A DNA stretch of 64,000 bases from DATEDA01 sp963754305 (lineage in GTDB: Bacteria > Pseudomonadota > Gammaproteobacteria > Burkholderiales > SG8-39), in assembly GCA_963754305.1 (NCBI GenBank), contig CAVWFR010000029.1:62001-126000 (forward strand), given 5' to 3'. The translations under genes were made by a program, and so were the position numbers. Under the pieces are notes generated by a model. The model had not been told where the DNA came from. It saw nothing but the letters and a program-made list of their open reading frames with translations, and made no database searches. Every line of letters starts with the position of its first letter. Within the stretch, counting starts at the first letter, position 1. This document shows positions 35,093 to 42,919 of the stretch, piece after piece.

Positions 35093-35416
35093 ATGGGCCA
35101 CGACATCCCGGCGAAGTCCAGGCTGTTTCCGACCATCCCGATCACCAGTCCGCAATTCGTTTATCGGGGGTCGCGTCAGACCGACGTTCGGGTGACCTTT
35201 GAGCGGACGCGCATCGGGCTCGGGCTGTCCCCGGAACGACGCCGGGGCCCGGGCGCGCCCGCGGACCGCGCGGGCAGCGATCTCGTCGCGCCGCAATCCG
35301 CGCGGCGAGCTGAGAAGCTGCCGGTGAACCGCATCGGGCAGCAGGTCCATGCGATCTACGCCGAGGCGTTCGCGGTGCCGCTGAGAGCACTGCCCAGGAC
35401 GTCGGGCGGCGAATAG
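35093..35416 (+). CDS. Small protein of unknown function
   Basis: 107 residues. AGGAGG lies 6 bases before the ATG, a strong site. The protein is basic and Arg/Pro-rich in the middle (ERRRGPGAPADRAGSD) with no signal or membrane segment. No family is recognised. It ends 14 bp before the next gene, so both may share a transcript. Translation is supported only by the ribosome-binding site. Confidence 0.5.
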   Translation: MGHDIPAKSRLFPTIPITSPQFVYRGSRQTDVRVTFERTRIGLGLSPERRRGPGAPADRAGSDLVAPQSARRAEKLPVNRIGQQVHAIYAEAFAVPLRALPRTSGGE

Positions 35417-35430
35417 AGCAAAGTGCGCGC

Positions 35431-36087
35431 ATGAAAGCCGAGTCGATATTTTCCGGTGTCGCGCTGGTTCTCCTGTGCGTCATTTCCGGGATCGCGCCGG
35501 CGCAGAATTCGGCCGCGGAGTTGAGCGCGGCAGCGCAGAAGGAATGCGACCTTGGCCGGGCGGCGAAGGCGCGCGCCGTGCGCCTGGCCCACTTTCAGCA
35601 GAGCCAGACACTCGCGGAACGGGCGGTGGCCGCGGACGATCAGCTTGCCGACGCACACTTCGCCCTCTTCTGCAGTCTAGGCGAGCAGATGCGCATCGAC
35701 GGCGAGAACCTCTCCGCGGTGCTCGGGTTCCGGCGAATGATGGCCGCGCTGGATCGGACGCTGGAACTGAACCCTGAGCATCTGGATGCCCTTTCTTCCA
35801 AGGCAACCTTCCTCGTCAGGCTTCCGGCATTTCTGGGCGGGGACGCGGCCAGGGGCGAGCGGATGCTGCGGCAAGTGATCCGGCGGGATCCGAAGGCGGT
35901 GAGTGCCCGACTTACCTTGGCGAAGGTGTATGCCGCTCAGGGCGATCGCGAGCAGGCGATCGCGCTTGCATCGGAAGCCCTGCAATTCGCTCGCTTAGAG
36001 CGTCGCGCGGACCTCCTCCCCGAAGCGCAGGCAATCCTCGCGGAGCTGCGGTCCGCTCACTCCGAGGTCAGGATGACCAATCCATAA
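35431..36087 (+). CDS. Secreted TPR-repeat protein
   Basis: 218 residues. Signal peptide (VALVLLCVISGIAPAQN), then helical hairpins with TPR spacing: AERAVAADDQLADAHFALFC, ALDRTLELNPEHLDALSSKA and SARLTLAKVYAAQGDREQAI. TPR proteins of this kind act as periplasmic scaffolds; the partner is unknown. Base use is slightly less GC-rich than the core genome. It converges with the DUF502 gene. Confidence 0.8.
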   Translation: MKAESIFSGVALVLLCVISGIAPAQNSAAELSAAAQKECDLGRAAKARAVRLAHFQQSQTLAERAVAADDQLADAHFALFCSLGEQMRIDGENLSAVLGFRRMMAALDRTLELNPEHLDALSSKATFLVRLPAFLGGDAARGERMLRQVIRRDPKAVSARLTLAKVYAAQGDREQAIALASEALQFARLERRADLLPEAQAILAELRSAHSEVRMTNP

Positions 36088-36256
36088 GTGGCCTTCCGGC
36101 AAAGGCGATCGGCGTGATCGCCCGGGGGAAATCCCTCTTCTTCGTGAAAGCGGCCGCTCGACGGCGCCCTTAGCGCCAAAACTTTCCCTCCCAAGGGCCG
36201 AGACTCGCTTCGTTCCGCTCTCGCCCTCCAGCGAAGACATTCCGCCGTCCCTCGAC

Positions 36257-36868
36257 TCACACGTTGACGGGCGCGGACTTCTGTGCTGCGCGCTTCATGC
36301 CTGCCAGCAACTCACTCGCACCCGCACCCCATTTCGAAATCACGCTCACGGCCAGCGTGAATGGCACGTCGACCGGATGCACGCGCTCGTTCGCGATGAT
36401 GTAGATCGAGCCGGCGGCAGGCGTGGGCACCGAGGGCACGAATACCGCGCATTGGCCGTCGCCGCAGTCCTCGACAAGGAAGGCCGGCACGAGGGCATCC
36501 TCGATTTCCACCAACACCACGGCGAAGGTTTCCTCGTCGGTTTGGCCGGCGATGCGGCCCGCGAGCCCGCGGATCAGTGCATAGCCTGGAATTTTCTCGA
36601 GCACTGACCGTTCGAGCGCATTCTTCGCCCGCAGGCCCGGGCCCGTACGCAGCGCGATCCCGCAGATGAAGCAGACGCCGATCAGCACCAACATCGCGAT
36701 CACCTCGCGGAACGGCAGCGTCACGGGCAGTCCCTCGGTGATCGGCGCGACCAGCCCGGCCACGCCGGCGAATGCCTTCAACAGCAAGAGCACGCTCAGG
36801 TACACCGGAATGATGACGAGGACGCCACCGATCAGCGTGGTCTTAGTGAATTCAGCGATGGGCCGCAT
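36257..36868 (-). CDS. DUF502 family membrane protein
   Basis: 203 residues with two N-terminal membrane helices (LIGGVLVIIPVYLSVLLLL and VIAMLVLIGVCFICGIAL) and a soluble C-terminal part with IPGYALIRGLAGRI, VFVPSVPTPAAGSIYII and HPVDVPFTLAVSVISKWG, the conserved features of DUF502. Function is unknown in bacteria. It is a single gene. Confidence 0.9.
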   Translation of the reverse strand: MRPIAEFTKTTLIGGVLVIIPVYLSVLLLLKAFAGVAGLVAPITEGLPVTLPFREVIAMLVLIGVCFICGIALRTGPGLRAKNALERSVLEKIPGYALIRGLAGRIAGQTDEETFAVVLVEIEDALVPAFLVEDCGDGQCAVFVPSVPTPAAGSIYIIANERVHPVDVPFTLAVSVISKWGAGASELLAGMKRAAQKSAPVNV

Positions 36869-37453
36869 CTGTCTCCTCTTTGGCTGGTGTGATGTCGCAT
36901 TGTGCAGCAGCCGCGGCCCGCTCTGGCCTGGCCTCCGCGGCGCGGATGTTGATGAGCTTCGAGACGTGAAGTCTTAGTACTTTCCTTTCAACGAGAAGGC
37001 ACTAGCCCGTACCGATGCTATACGGTCCAGGCACACATAGTGCAAGAAAGTAGTGCGGGGACATAGGTAACCGTTTGATCAAGCTAGAGGCACGCTGGTG
37101 ATTGTCAGAATCCTCACCCATCTGCGCTTGCCCACGCGGGCGCCACCGCGCTCACCGGCGCGCCGACTCGATCTCTTCCAAGCGGCCTGATCCTCAACCG
37201 ACACCGGGTGCGCAACAGCGCCGAGGATTGCGCTCGGCCCGGGCTCGTGCAGAAGGCCCAATGCCTCGACATTAGTCGCCCCCGGGCCAAAGCATGGCGG
37301 GCGGACGAATCCCGTGAAAGCGCGAGCTTTCACCGGCCAACCCGGTTTTTGACCGCTCGCTGGCGCAGCGATAAAGTTGTGCTTGGCAAAAAATGCAGGT
37401 TTGAATTTCCTGTTTGGAATTTCCCGCGGGCGTTCTTTCGGTGGCGAAACTCG
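36869..37453. other. 585-bp gap with no supported gene
   Basis: No credible coding frame. GC falls in 36,960-37,100 and again in 37,320-37,440. It borders an integrase remnant, so it may be the edge of a lost mobile element; no clean terminal repeats were found. Confidence 0.5.
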
Positions 37454-37603
37454 AGGTAAGTCCCGGAACTGGAAGCCAACGCCGGCTTGGGTCCGCGCCT
37501 TGCGGAAGCGCTGAAACAAGTCATCGTCGGCCAGGCGTTCGCCTCGCTCTGTCGTCAGCAGAGGAGAGATTTCCACGACGCCGCGCGCCGTGATCCGCTC
37601 CAC
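37454..37603 (-). pseudogene. Tyrosine recombinase (phage-type integrase) fragment
   Basis: The minus-strand frame reads VERITARGVVEISPLL, then GERLADDDLFQRFRKARTQA and GFQFRDLP, which corresponds to the catalytic-domain stretch just before the RDLRAK motif in phage-type integrases. The catalytic Arg/His/Arg/Tyr set further on is missing and the frame continues into unrelated sequence. There is no upstream N-terminal domain. It is the remnant of an integrative element. Confidence 0.65.
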
Positions 37604-37621
37604 GACGCACGCAACTCGCCC

Positions 37622-37891
37622 TCAACCGTGATACCGAGGCTCGCGGAGGACGTGCCCTGCTTGCTTCAATGCAAGCAACACCTTAATCGGGGGCAACTTT
37701 GGGAGCGGATTGACATTTCTTGGTGGTCGTCGGCGGCGATGACCAACAACAAGCCCGACTTGGGTTGAGAGGTTCCGAGCGATCGCGTCTGCCTTTAGCC
37801 GCGTGTACTTCGGGTTCGTCGCGACCACCTCCAGCACCGCGGATGCAGACTCGAGGGCGCCTTCGTTCGACGTGATGGAAACAGTCGCCAT
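37622..37891 (-). CDS. Small protein of unknown function
   Basis: 89 residues; AGGAGG lies 5 bases before the ATG at 37891. The N-terminal half is mixed alpha/beta (TVSITSNEGALESASAVLEV), the C-terminal half is basic and Pro-rich (VVGHRRRRPPRNVNPLPKLPP). No family is recognised. It follows the N-formylglutamate amidohydrolase gene by 20 bp and is probably co-transcribed with it. The basic end may be read into former integrase-element DNA. Confidence 0.55.
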   Translation of the reverse strand: MATVSITSNEGALESASAVLEVVATNPKYTRLKADAIARNLSTQVGLVVGHRRRRPPRNVNPLPKLPPIKVLLALKQAGHVLREPRYHG

Positions 37892-37911
37892 CGTTCCTCC
37901 TGTGTCGCGGG

Positions 37912-38727
37912 TCAAAACCGCAACGCGTCGCTGCGAGAGGTGACGGCCGCGGTCAAGGTGTGCGAATCGGCATAGCGGCTCACGAGATTGCCGAACGCGT
38001 ACGCCAGGACTTCGATCAACGACTGGCGCAGGTCGGGATTGGTTCGCAGCGGGTTCGTAATCTCCACTTGCATCGCATCGAGGCCGTCGGCATGCGAGCT
38101 GCCGTAGGTTCGCACGGTAAAGCCGCCGCTGAGCGCAGGCGTTTCCGGTACGCCCGGCTGCCTCGGCGAGACCACATGGCCGGCAGCCTCGAGGAAGCTG
38201 CGCAGGCTGCGACGGCGCCACAGCGCTTGCGGATCGGCCGCCAGCAGCCGGGCGACGGTTTCGCCGTTGGCCGTGCCCAGGAAGATGACCGCCGGGTCTC
38301 CCGGGATTCCTGCAGTGCCGTGGATGTCGAACAGCAGCCCCAGCCCGCCGTTGTGGGTGCGGATCTCGTCCACGAAGGTCCGAACGGTATTGTGGTACTC
38401 GTCGTAGAACGGCGCTGCATCGGGATCTTCGAAAGCGCAGATACGCGAGCGGTTGGCGTCGAGGAACTTGCGGTGGTACTGCGCGATCACGACATACGGC
38501 GCTTCGCCGAAGATCTCCAGCACGCGCTGGGCCACCCCCGCGGCGACTTCGATGGTGTCGACGTCTCGGTCCCTCTCGAAGTTGCAGCCCGCGGGCGTCG
38601 TGTTGCCGCTGCGAGGCAGCACACCCGGAATGTCGGCCGTGCCGCCGTGCGGACACGTGATGAGCACCGGCAGCGTGCCGCGGTGACGCGCGACGAGATT
38701 CGATACCGGGAAAGCGATCTGCCACAT
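37912..38727 (-). CDS. N-formylglutamate amidohydrolase-family protein
   Basis: 271 residues. Family features: VLITCPHGGTADIPG near the start, FERDRDVDT, VIAQYHRKFLDANR, and LLFDIHGTAG with the metal-binding His. The family (FGase, PF05013) hydrolyses N-formyl-Glu or related formyl amides in the cytoplasm. ATGs at 38736 and 38727 are possible; the second has AGGAAGG at 9 bases, the first touches it, so the second is chosen. No histidine-degradation genes are near. Confidence 0.8.
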   Translation of the reverse strand: MWQIAFPVSNLVARHRGTLPVLITCPHGGTADIPGVLPRSGNTTPAGCNFERDRDVDTIEVAAGVAQRVLEIFGEAPYVVIAQYHRKFLDANRSRICAFEDPDAAPFYDEYHNTVRTFVDEIRTHNGGLGLLFDIHGTAGIPGDPAVIFLGTANGETVARLLAADPQALWRRRSLRSFLEAAGHVVSPRQPGVPETPALSGGFTVRTYGSSHADGLDAMQVEITNPLRTNPDLRQSLIEVLAYAFGNLVSRYADSHTLTAAVTSRSDALRF

Positions 38728-38801
38728 GGTTTGCATCCTTCCTGAAGTGAGGTTCGAAGGCGGCTGGGCCGTGACGGCGCCTCAGCTCGCTGCTGTCGCA
38801 G

Positions 38802-39314
38802 CTATTTGGAAACCCAGCCAGTGTTTCCCGTGCCGCTCTCTTTCACGTAGAAAGAGGTCCCGGCCCCGCCGTCGCTGCGCAGCGCCAATGAACCGATGCC
38901 TGCTGCGAGCACGCCCTCGGGACTACCCTCGCCCCAGAACATCTGGGGCTTGTACCTCACCGCGCCCGAGCCACCGATGCCACCGATGACGAGCCACGGT
39001 TTCGAGGCTGGGGGGAGCGCCAGTTTCGTACCATCCTCGACGATGTTACCGATGACGAGTGGCGGATTGGTAAATAGACCGCCGTTCGATTCAACCATGC
39101 GGATCGGCGTCGTGCCATTGCTGATGACGTTGTTCAGGGCCGAACACGATGTAATGGTCGCGCCGTTCGCATCGAAATCAACGCCATTCACCCAGCCGCC
39201 CTGAACGGCGCGGAGGTCATTGCCGGACACGAGCGCCGTGGTCATGTTCAGGCCGGACACCGGGCGGATGTAGATACCGACGCTCTTATTGGTCTCGCCG
39301 GGCGTATTGAGCAC
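38802..39314 (-). CDS. C-terminal part of a beta-structural (phage tail/beta-helix-like) protein
   Basis: 170 residues from a GTG; a stop lies five codons upstream, so the 5' end has been lost. The sequence is Gly/Asn/Thr-rich with short repeating strands (TTALVSGNDLRAVQGGWVNG, CSALNNVISNGTTPIRMVES), and ends in the tail GTSFYVKESGTGNTGWVSK, a form common at the C-terminus of phage-related and surface beta-helix proteins. It is probably not functional on its own. It adjoins the left arm of the peroxidase-island repeat. Confidence 0.5.
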   Translation of the reverse strand: MLNTPGETNKSVGIYIRPVSGLNMTTALVSGNDLRAVQGGWVNGVDFDANGATITSCSALNNVISNGTTPIRMVESNGGLFTNPPLVIGNIVEDGTKLALPPASKPWLVIGGIGGSGAVRYKPQMFWGEGSPEGVLAAGIGSLALRSDGGAGTSFYVKESGTGNTGWVSK

Positions 39315-39318
39315 GAGC

Positions 39319-39456
39319 TTATTGTATCAAGGGTCTGGAGCATGGTCGTGATCTGTCTCTACATGCTTCGCGCTCCGTCAGCGCGCATGGCGGCGTAGAG
39401 AATGAGCGAGCTTGCCAGGTCGCGGCTGCGTGGAGCGCTAAGTATTCGCGGTGCAT
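39319..39456 (-). pseudogene. 5' remnant of a haem peroxidase-type gene
   Basis: The first 13 codons (HREYLALHAAAT) match the start of the intact haem peroxidase at 44928 (NPEYLALHAAAT), and the upstream 250 bp match too. After GCGACC the similarity ends; the frame reads 32 unrelated codons to a TAA-type stop near 39319. A GAGG-like site precedes the ATG. I take it as a truncated second target gene of the adjacent regulator. Confidence 0.6.
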
Positions 39457-39593
39457 CAAGCAATCTCCTAATGTGTGGTGAGCAATGGCCATGACGACTG
39501 CTACCAACGCAAACGCCGTGCCGAGCGGCATGCTGCTCGTGGTGTCCCTTTCTCATGAATGAGTTAGAGAGCGGAGAGGGCAGCGGAGACGCC

Positions 39594-39609
39594 CGCAAGA
39601 CGGGTGCAA
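39594..39609 (-). promoter_or_regulatory. Candidate sigma54 promoter (-24/-12), left copy
   Basis: On the minus strand TTGCAC, 5 bases, TTGCG (positions 39609 to 39594), close to the consensus TGGCAC-N5-TTGC(A/T). The surrounding 30 bp are identical in the right copy, more conserved than the rest of the repeat. It points at the truncated peroxidase remnant. Confidence 0.55.
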
Positions 39610-39694
39610 CAAATCTTGATGGCGCAGGCGACGAGCGGGAGTGTGTGGACGTGCTCGAGCGAGGAGGTCAGACCAGCATTTGGCGACGCGGCGC

Positions 39695-39712
39695 GTGCAA
39701 TGTAGCTTGCAC
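39695..39712 (-). promoter_or_regulatory. Candidate enhancer-binding dyad, left copy
   Basis: GTGCAA (39695-39700) and TTGCAC (39707-39712) form an inverted repeat about 85 bp upstream of the left sigma54 element, the usual distance for an NtrC-class activator site. The matching dyad in the right copy has 7-bp arms. Confidence 0.5.
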
Positions 39713-39749
39713 CCCGCCGCGAGACGGCCAGCGCTGGGCCGCAATGGGG

Positions 39750-41192
39750 CTAGTGCTGCGATCGCGCGGAGAAGTCCGGTTGCTTGCGGCGCATCAGGCG
39801 CTGGTTCAGAGCTTGCCGCGTGATGCCAAGCATAGCCGCGGCCACGCCTTGATTGCCATCGGCGCGGCGCAATGCTTCGCTGAGAAGCAGCTCCTCGGCC
39901 TCTTTGAACTTTGGGAGCGGATCGGGAAAGGCACCGACGAGCGACGCCGGCACGCCGGTCGTTTGTGCACCGGTCGCAGCGGGCCCAGTGCCGGAAATCG
40001 CATTCTTGAAGCTTTCCAGCGACAGTATGCGGCCGCGCTGGCGGGCCACCGCGTCAACGGCCATGGCTTCCAGTTCGCGCAAGTTGCCGGGAAAGCAGTA
40101 GGACTTCAGCAGCTGATGCAGCGCTAACGGGACCATGGGCGCCGACTTGCCGAACGCGCGAGCCGCCTTATCCACGAAGTGAGCGACGAGCAGCGGAAGA
40201 TCGTCGGTGCGCTCGCGCAACGGCGGAAGTTGGAGGTGATGGGTGCGAAGCCGAAAGTACAAATCCTTGCGGAAGATCCCCTCATTCACACCCTTAAGCA
40301 CATCGCAATTGGTCGCAGCGACAATGCGCGCGCGACTCTGGCGCGGTCGATCTGCCCCGAGAGGATGATATGCGCCATCCTGAAGCAGACGCAACAACTT
40401 GACTTGAGAGGCAATCGTGAGGTCGCCGATCTCGTCGAGGAAGAGCGTGCCTTCCGCCGCAGTCGTGATCAAGCCCTCTCGCGGCCGATCGGCGCCGGTG
40501 TACGCACCCTTGGCATGACCGAATAAGGTATCCGAGAACATAGTGTCGTCGAGACCTGCCACGTTGACGGCGACGAACTCTCCCGCGCGCGCCGAGAGCC
40601 GGTGCAGCGCCCGCGCGACGAGCTCCTTACCGGTGCCCGTTTCGCCGGTGATCAAGACCGGATAGGGCGACGGAGCCACCGCTTCCACATAGCGAAACAC
40701 GGCGCCCATCGCCTTATCGCGCGTGACGATCTCGGCGAAGGCTTCACGCTGGTGCCGGGTGTCGGTGAGGAGGCACCGCTTGAGCGCCAGCAACTCCGTG
40801 CGCATGGCGCGAACCTCCAGCGCACGCTTGATCGAGGACAGCATACGGTTCTCTTCGACCGGCTTCACCAAGTAATCGAGAGCGCCGGCCTGCATGCATT
40901 GCACCGCGATATCCAAATCGCTAGTGGCCGTCAGGAGAATGACCGGGACATCGGGGTGGTCCGCCGACACCCGCTCCAGCAACGCTTGGCCACAAAGATG
41001 CGGCATAGTAAGGTCGAGGACGATCACGCCCACATCTCGCTCGGCTAGCAACGGCAGGACAGCCCGGCTGTCGTCGAGCGTGACGATGTGAGTCAAGCCC
41101 GAGGTGCGCAGCAGCACGCTCACGCTGTACAGCAGGTCGGGTTCGTCATCGACCAACAGCACCGGTAGATCCGAAATCGCGGCGTGGGTCAT
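39750..41192 (-). CDS. NtrC-class sigma54-dependent response regulator
   Basis: 480 residues from the ATG at 41192. The receiver domain has the phospho-acceptor Asp60 (VIVLDLTMP) and Lys110 (DYLVKP). The AAA+ domain has Walker A GETGTGKE at 183-190, the sigma54-contact loop GAYTGA at 229-234 (Tyr where most have Phe) and Walker B LFLDE at 250-254. A Fis-type HTH (GVAAAMLGITRQALNQRLM) ends the protein. It is 23 bp downstream of the sensor kinase and is its obvious partner; the two sigma54 promoters flanking the operon are its likely targets. Confidence 0.93.
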   Translation of the reverse strand: MTHAAISDLPVLLVDDEPDLLYSVSVLLRTSGLTHIVTLDDSRAVLPLLAERDVGVIVLDLTMPHLCGQALLERVSADHPDVPVILLTATSDLDIAVQCMQAGALDYLVKPVEENRMLSSIKRALEVRAMRTELLALKRCLLTDTRHQREAFAEIVTRDKAMGAVFRYVEAVAPSPYPVLITGETGTGKELVARALHRLSARAGEFVAVNVAGLDDTMFSDTLFGHAKGAYTGADRPREGLITTAAEGTLFLDEIGDLTIASQVKLLRLLQDGAYHPLGADRPRQSRARIVAATNCDVLKGVNEGIFRKDLYFRLRTHHLQLPPLRERTDDLPLLVAHFVDKAARAFGKSAPMVPLALHQLLKSYCFPGNLRELEAMAVDAVARQRGRILSLESFKNAISGTGPAATGAQTTGVPASLVGAFPDPLPKFKEAEELLLSEALRRADGNQGVAAAMLGITRQALNQRLMRRKQPDFSARSQH

Positions 41193-41215
41193 GGCTAGGT
41201 GGTCCGCGTTGGCCG

Positions 41216-42919
41216 TCAAGCGGTCGCTGCTGCGAACAGCGGCACCGGCTCGTCGAGGCATTGGAACTTGACGAGGGCGCGCGTGCCCTTGCCGGGTTCG
41301 GAGTCGAACTCTAGGCAGCCATTGTGTGCACGCGCCAGAGAGAGGCAAATTGCCAGGCCGAGGCCGGTGCCCCCGGTTTCCTCTTTGGTCGTGAAGAAAG
41401 GATCGCACAGGCGCTGCAGATGTTGCGGTGCGATCCCGATACCTTCATCGCGCACCTCGAGGACCACTAAGCCATCACTCGCTGCGAAGAACGTCGAAAC
41501 CGTGATAGCGCGGTCGCGATCAGGCAGCGCCTCCAGTGCATTGACCAGCACGTTGATCACGATCTGCTCGACTTGCTGAGTATTCCCCCGCATGGGCGGC
41601 AGGTTCGGGGCGAGATTCGTGCGGAGCTTGGCAGTACGTTGCTTGATGAGATGCGCGAGCAAGTGCATCGCCCGCTGCACGGCATCGTTCAGCTGAAAAA
41701 CGTCCGGAACTCCTCGCGCTCCGGGACGAGCAAAATTCTTCAGGTCTTCGACGATGCGCCCGATCCGCAGGGCGCTTGCATTGACATCGCGGATGAGCGC
41801 GGCGACCGTTTCTCGCATCTCAGCGTACGACAAACGCGCGAGCGTAAATTCGCCATTTCCGCGCTGAAACCTATCGAGAATCCTGACAGCGTCCTCCCAC
41901 ACTTTCGTCAACACCGCGGAATTGGTCAAGACCAGCTGGTTCGGGTTGTTGATCTCATGCGCCACACCCGACGCCAGTATCCCCAGAGCGGTCATCTTGT
42001 TTGCCTGGATGAGCTGCAGTTCCTGCTGCCGGTTCGCCTCTTGCAAGCGGTTGCGTTCGGCGATCCTGTGGTTTAGCTCCTCATTGGTGCGAAGCAGTTC
42101 CGCCGCATTGATGCGCAGCCGAACGAACTGATAGACCAGGTAGCCAAGCAGGATGAGCGCGGCAAAGTACAGCAGAAATCGGAACACCTGCGCACGCGCC
42201 TCAACCTGCCTCGAATACTGCAGCACCGCATTTTGCATCGCGTGCGCATGCGCGGCGGTGGGAGCAGCGATGATCTCGCCCAATTGCCCATCGACTTTGG
42301 GAAGCACCTGCGAGACAAGCTGGCCATGGGCGACCAAATCATGGAGATCCTGCGACAGAGGCAGCTTTGACATGCGGTCCAACACGGTTCGGATGCCCAT
42401 GTTCGAGCTGGGCTCGGGCGCTACGGTGAACCTCAGCATAGCGCGTGAGAGGACGCCGATTTCCGAGATGAATGCGGTCGCGCGGTCGGATTGTGAGCGG
42501 GGTACTTGTCCTGCGCGGTCAAAATAGATGAGGGAGTTTCGCAGCAAAGCATTATCGGATTTGAAGTGCTCGATCAGCGCCTGTTTGTGCTGCACGGCCA
42601 AAGCGAGGGCTTCGATTGGCTCGCTCAATACGGTCGCAGCCTCGCGCGAGCCGCTCGCGCTTTCCCGACGCAGGGTTTCCAGATCCCGGGACCAGTCCCG
42701 GCTGGTGGCTGCCAGCGAATCGTAACTAGGGAGCAACCCGGCACGGACCAACAACACATCGCGCGTGAGTTCCGCATCGTGCAGCGCGAAACTCTGGAAC
42801 GCCTCTAGCGTCCGCGCGCGCAGCGTCAGGTCGGGTCCCCTGCTTTGGATGAGGAAGTAGGTGAGCAGCAGCAGCAGCCCGACGACGACCGAAGAAGGTT
42901 GCCACGCTCCGCGCGTCAC
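41216..42919 (-). CDS. Membrane sensor histidine kinase with DAHL-type sensory domain
   Basis: 567 residues from a GTG that overlaps the cytochrome peroxidase stop (GTGA). Helix 1 is SVVVGLLLLLTYFLI; a periplasmic all-helical region of about 210 residues follows, with HDAELTRDVLLVRAGLLPSYDSL, the look of a DAHL domain; helix 2 is VFRFLLYFAALILLGYLVYQF. The kinase core has the H-box GVAHEINNPNQ, the N-box NVLVNALEAL, G1 DEGIGI and G2 GGTGLGLAI. A short coiled coil joins helix 2 to the H-box. It phosphorylates the downstream NtrC-type regulator; the signal is unknown. Confidence 0.9.
   Translation of the reverse strand: MTRGAWQPSSVVVGLLLLLTYFLIQSRGPDLTLRARTLEAFQSFALHDAELTRDVLLVRAGLLPSYDSLAATSRDWSRDLETLRRESASGSREAATVLSEPIEALALAVQHKQALIEHFKSDNALLRNSLIYFDRAGQVPRSQSDRATAFISEIGVLSRAMLRFTVAPEPSSNMGIRTVLDRMSKLPLSQDLHDLVAHGQLVSQVLPKVDGQLGEIIAAPTAAHAHAMQNAVLQYSRQVEARAQVFRFLLYFAALILLGYLVYQFVRLRINAAELLRTNEELNHRIAERNRLQEANRQQELQLIQANKMTALGILASGVAHEINNPNQLVLTNSAVLTKVWEDAVRILDRFQRGNGEFTLARLSYAEMRETVAALIRDVNASALRIGRIVEDLKNFARPGARGVPDVFQLNDAVQRAMHLLAHLIKQRTAKLRTNLAPNLPPMRGNTQQVEQIVINVLVNALEALPDRDRAITVSTFFAASDGLVVLEVRDEGIGIAPQHLQRLCDPFFTTKEETGGTGLGLAICLSLARAHNGCLEFDSEPGKGTRALVKFQCLDEPVPLFAAATA

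Larger units (their letters stand above)
39419..39713 (-). repeat. Left arm of a 295-bp inverted repeat
   Basis: Its reverse complement matches 44672-44966 over the full 295 bp, roughly 85-90 % identical by eye with few or no gaps. It contains a complete sigma54 promoter, an upstream dyad and the first codons of a peroxidase-type gene. Together the arms enclose the RR, kinase and cytochrome peroxidase genes. Confidence 0.9.

Noticed and set aside
36960..37090. Possible IS end near GGGGACATAGGTAACC
   Set aside because: The phrase recalls some insertion-sequence flanks, but I found no paired inverted repeat or transposase fragment next to it.
39555..40127. 190-codon plus-strand frame over the left repeat arm
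   Set aside because: It reads antisense to the repeat and the regulator gene; a similar frame in the right arm exists only because the DNA is duplicated.
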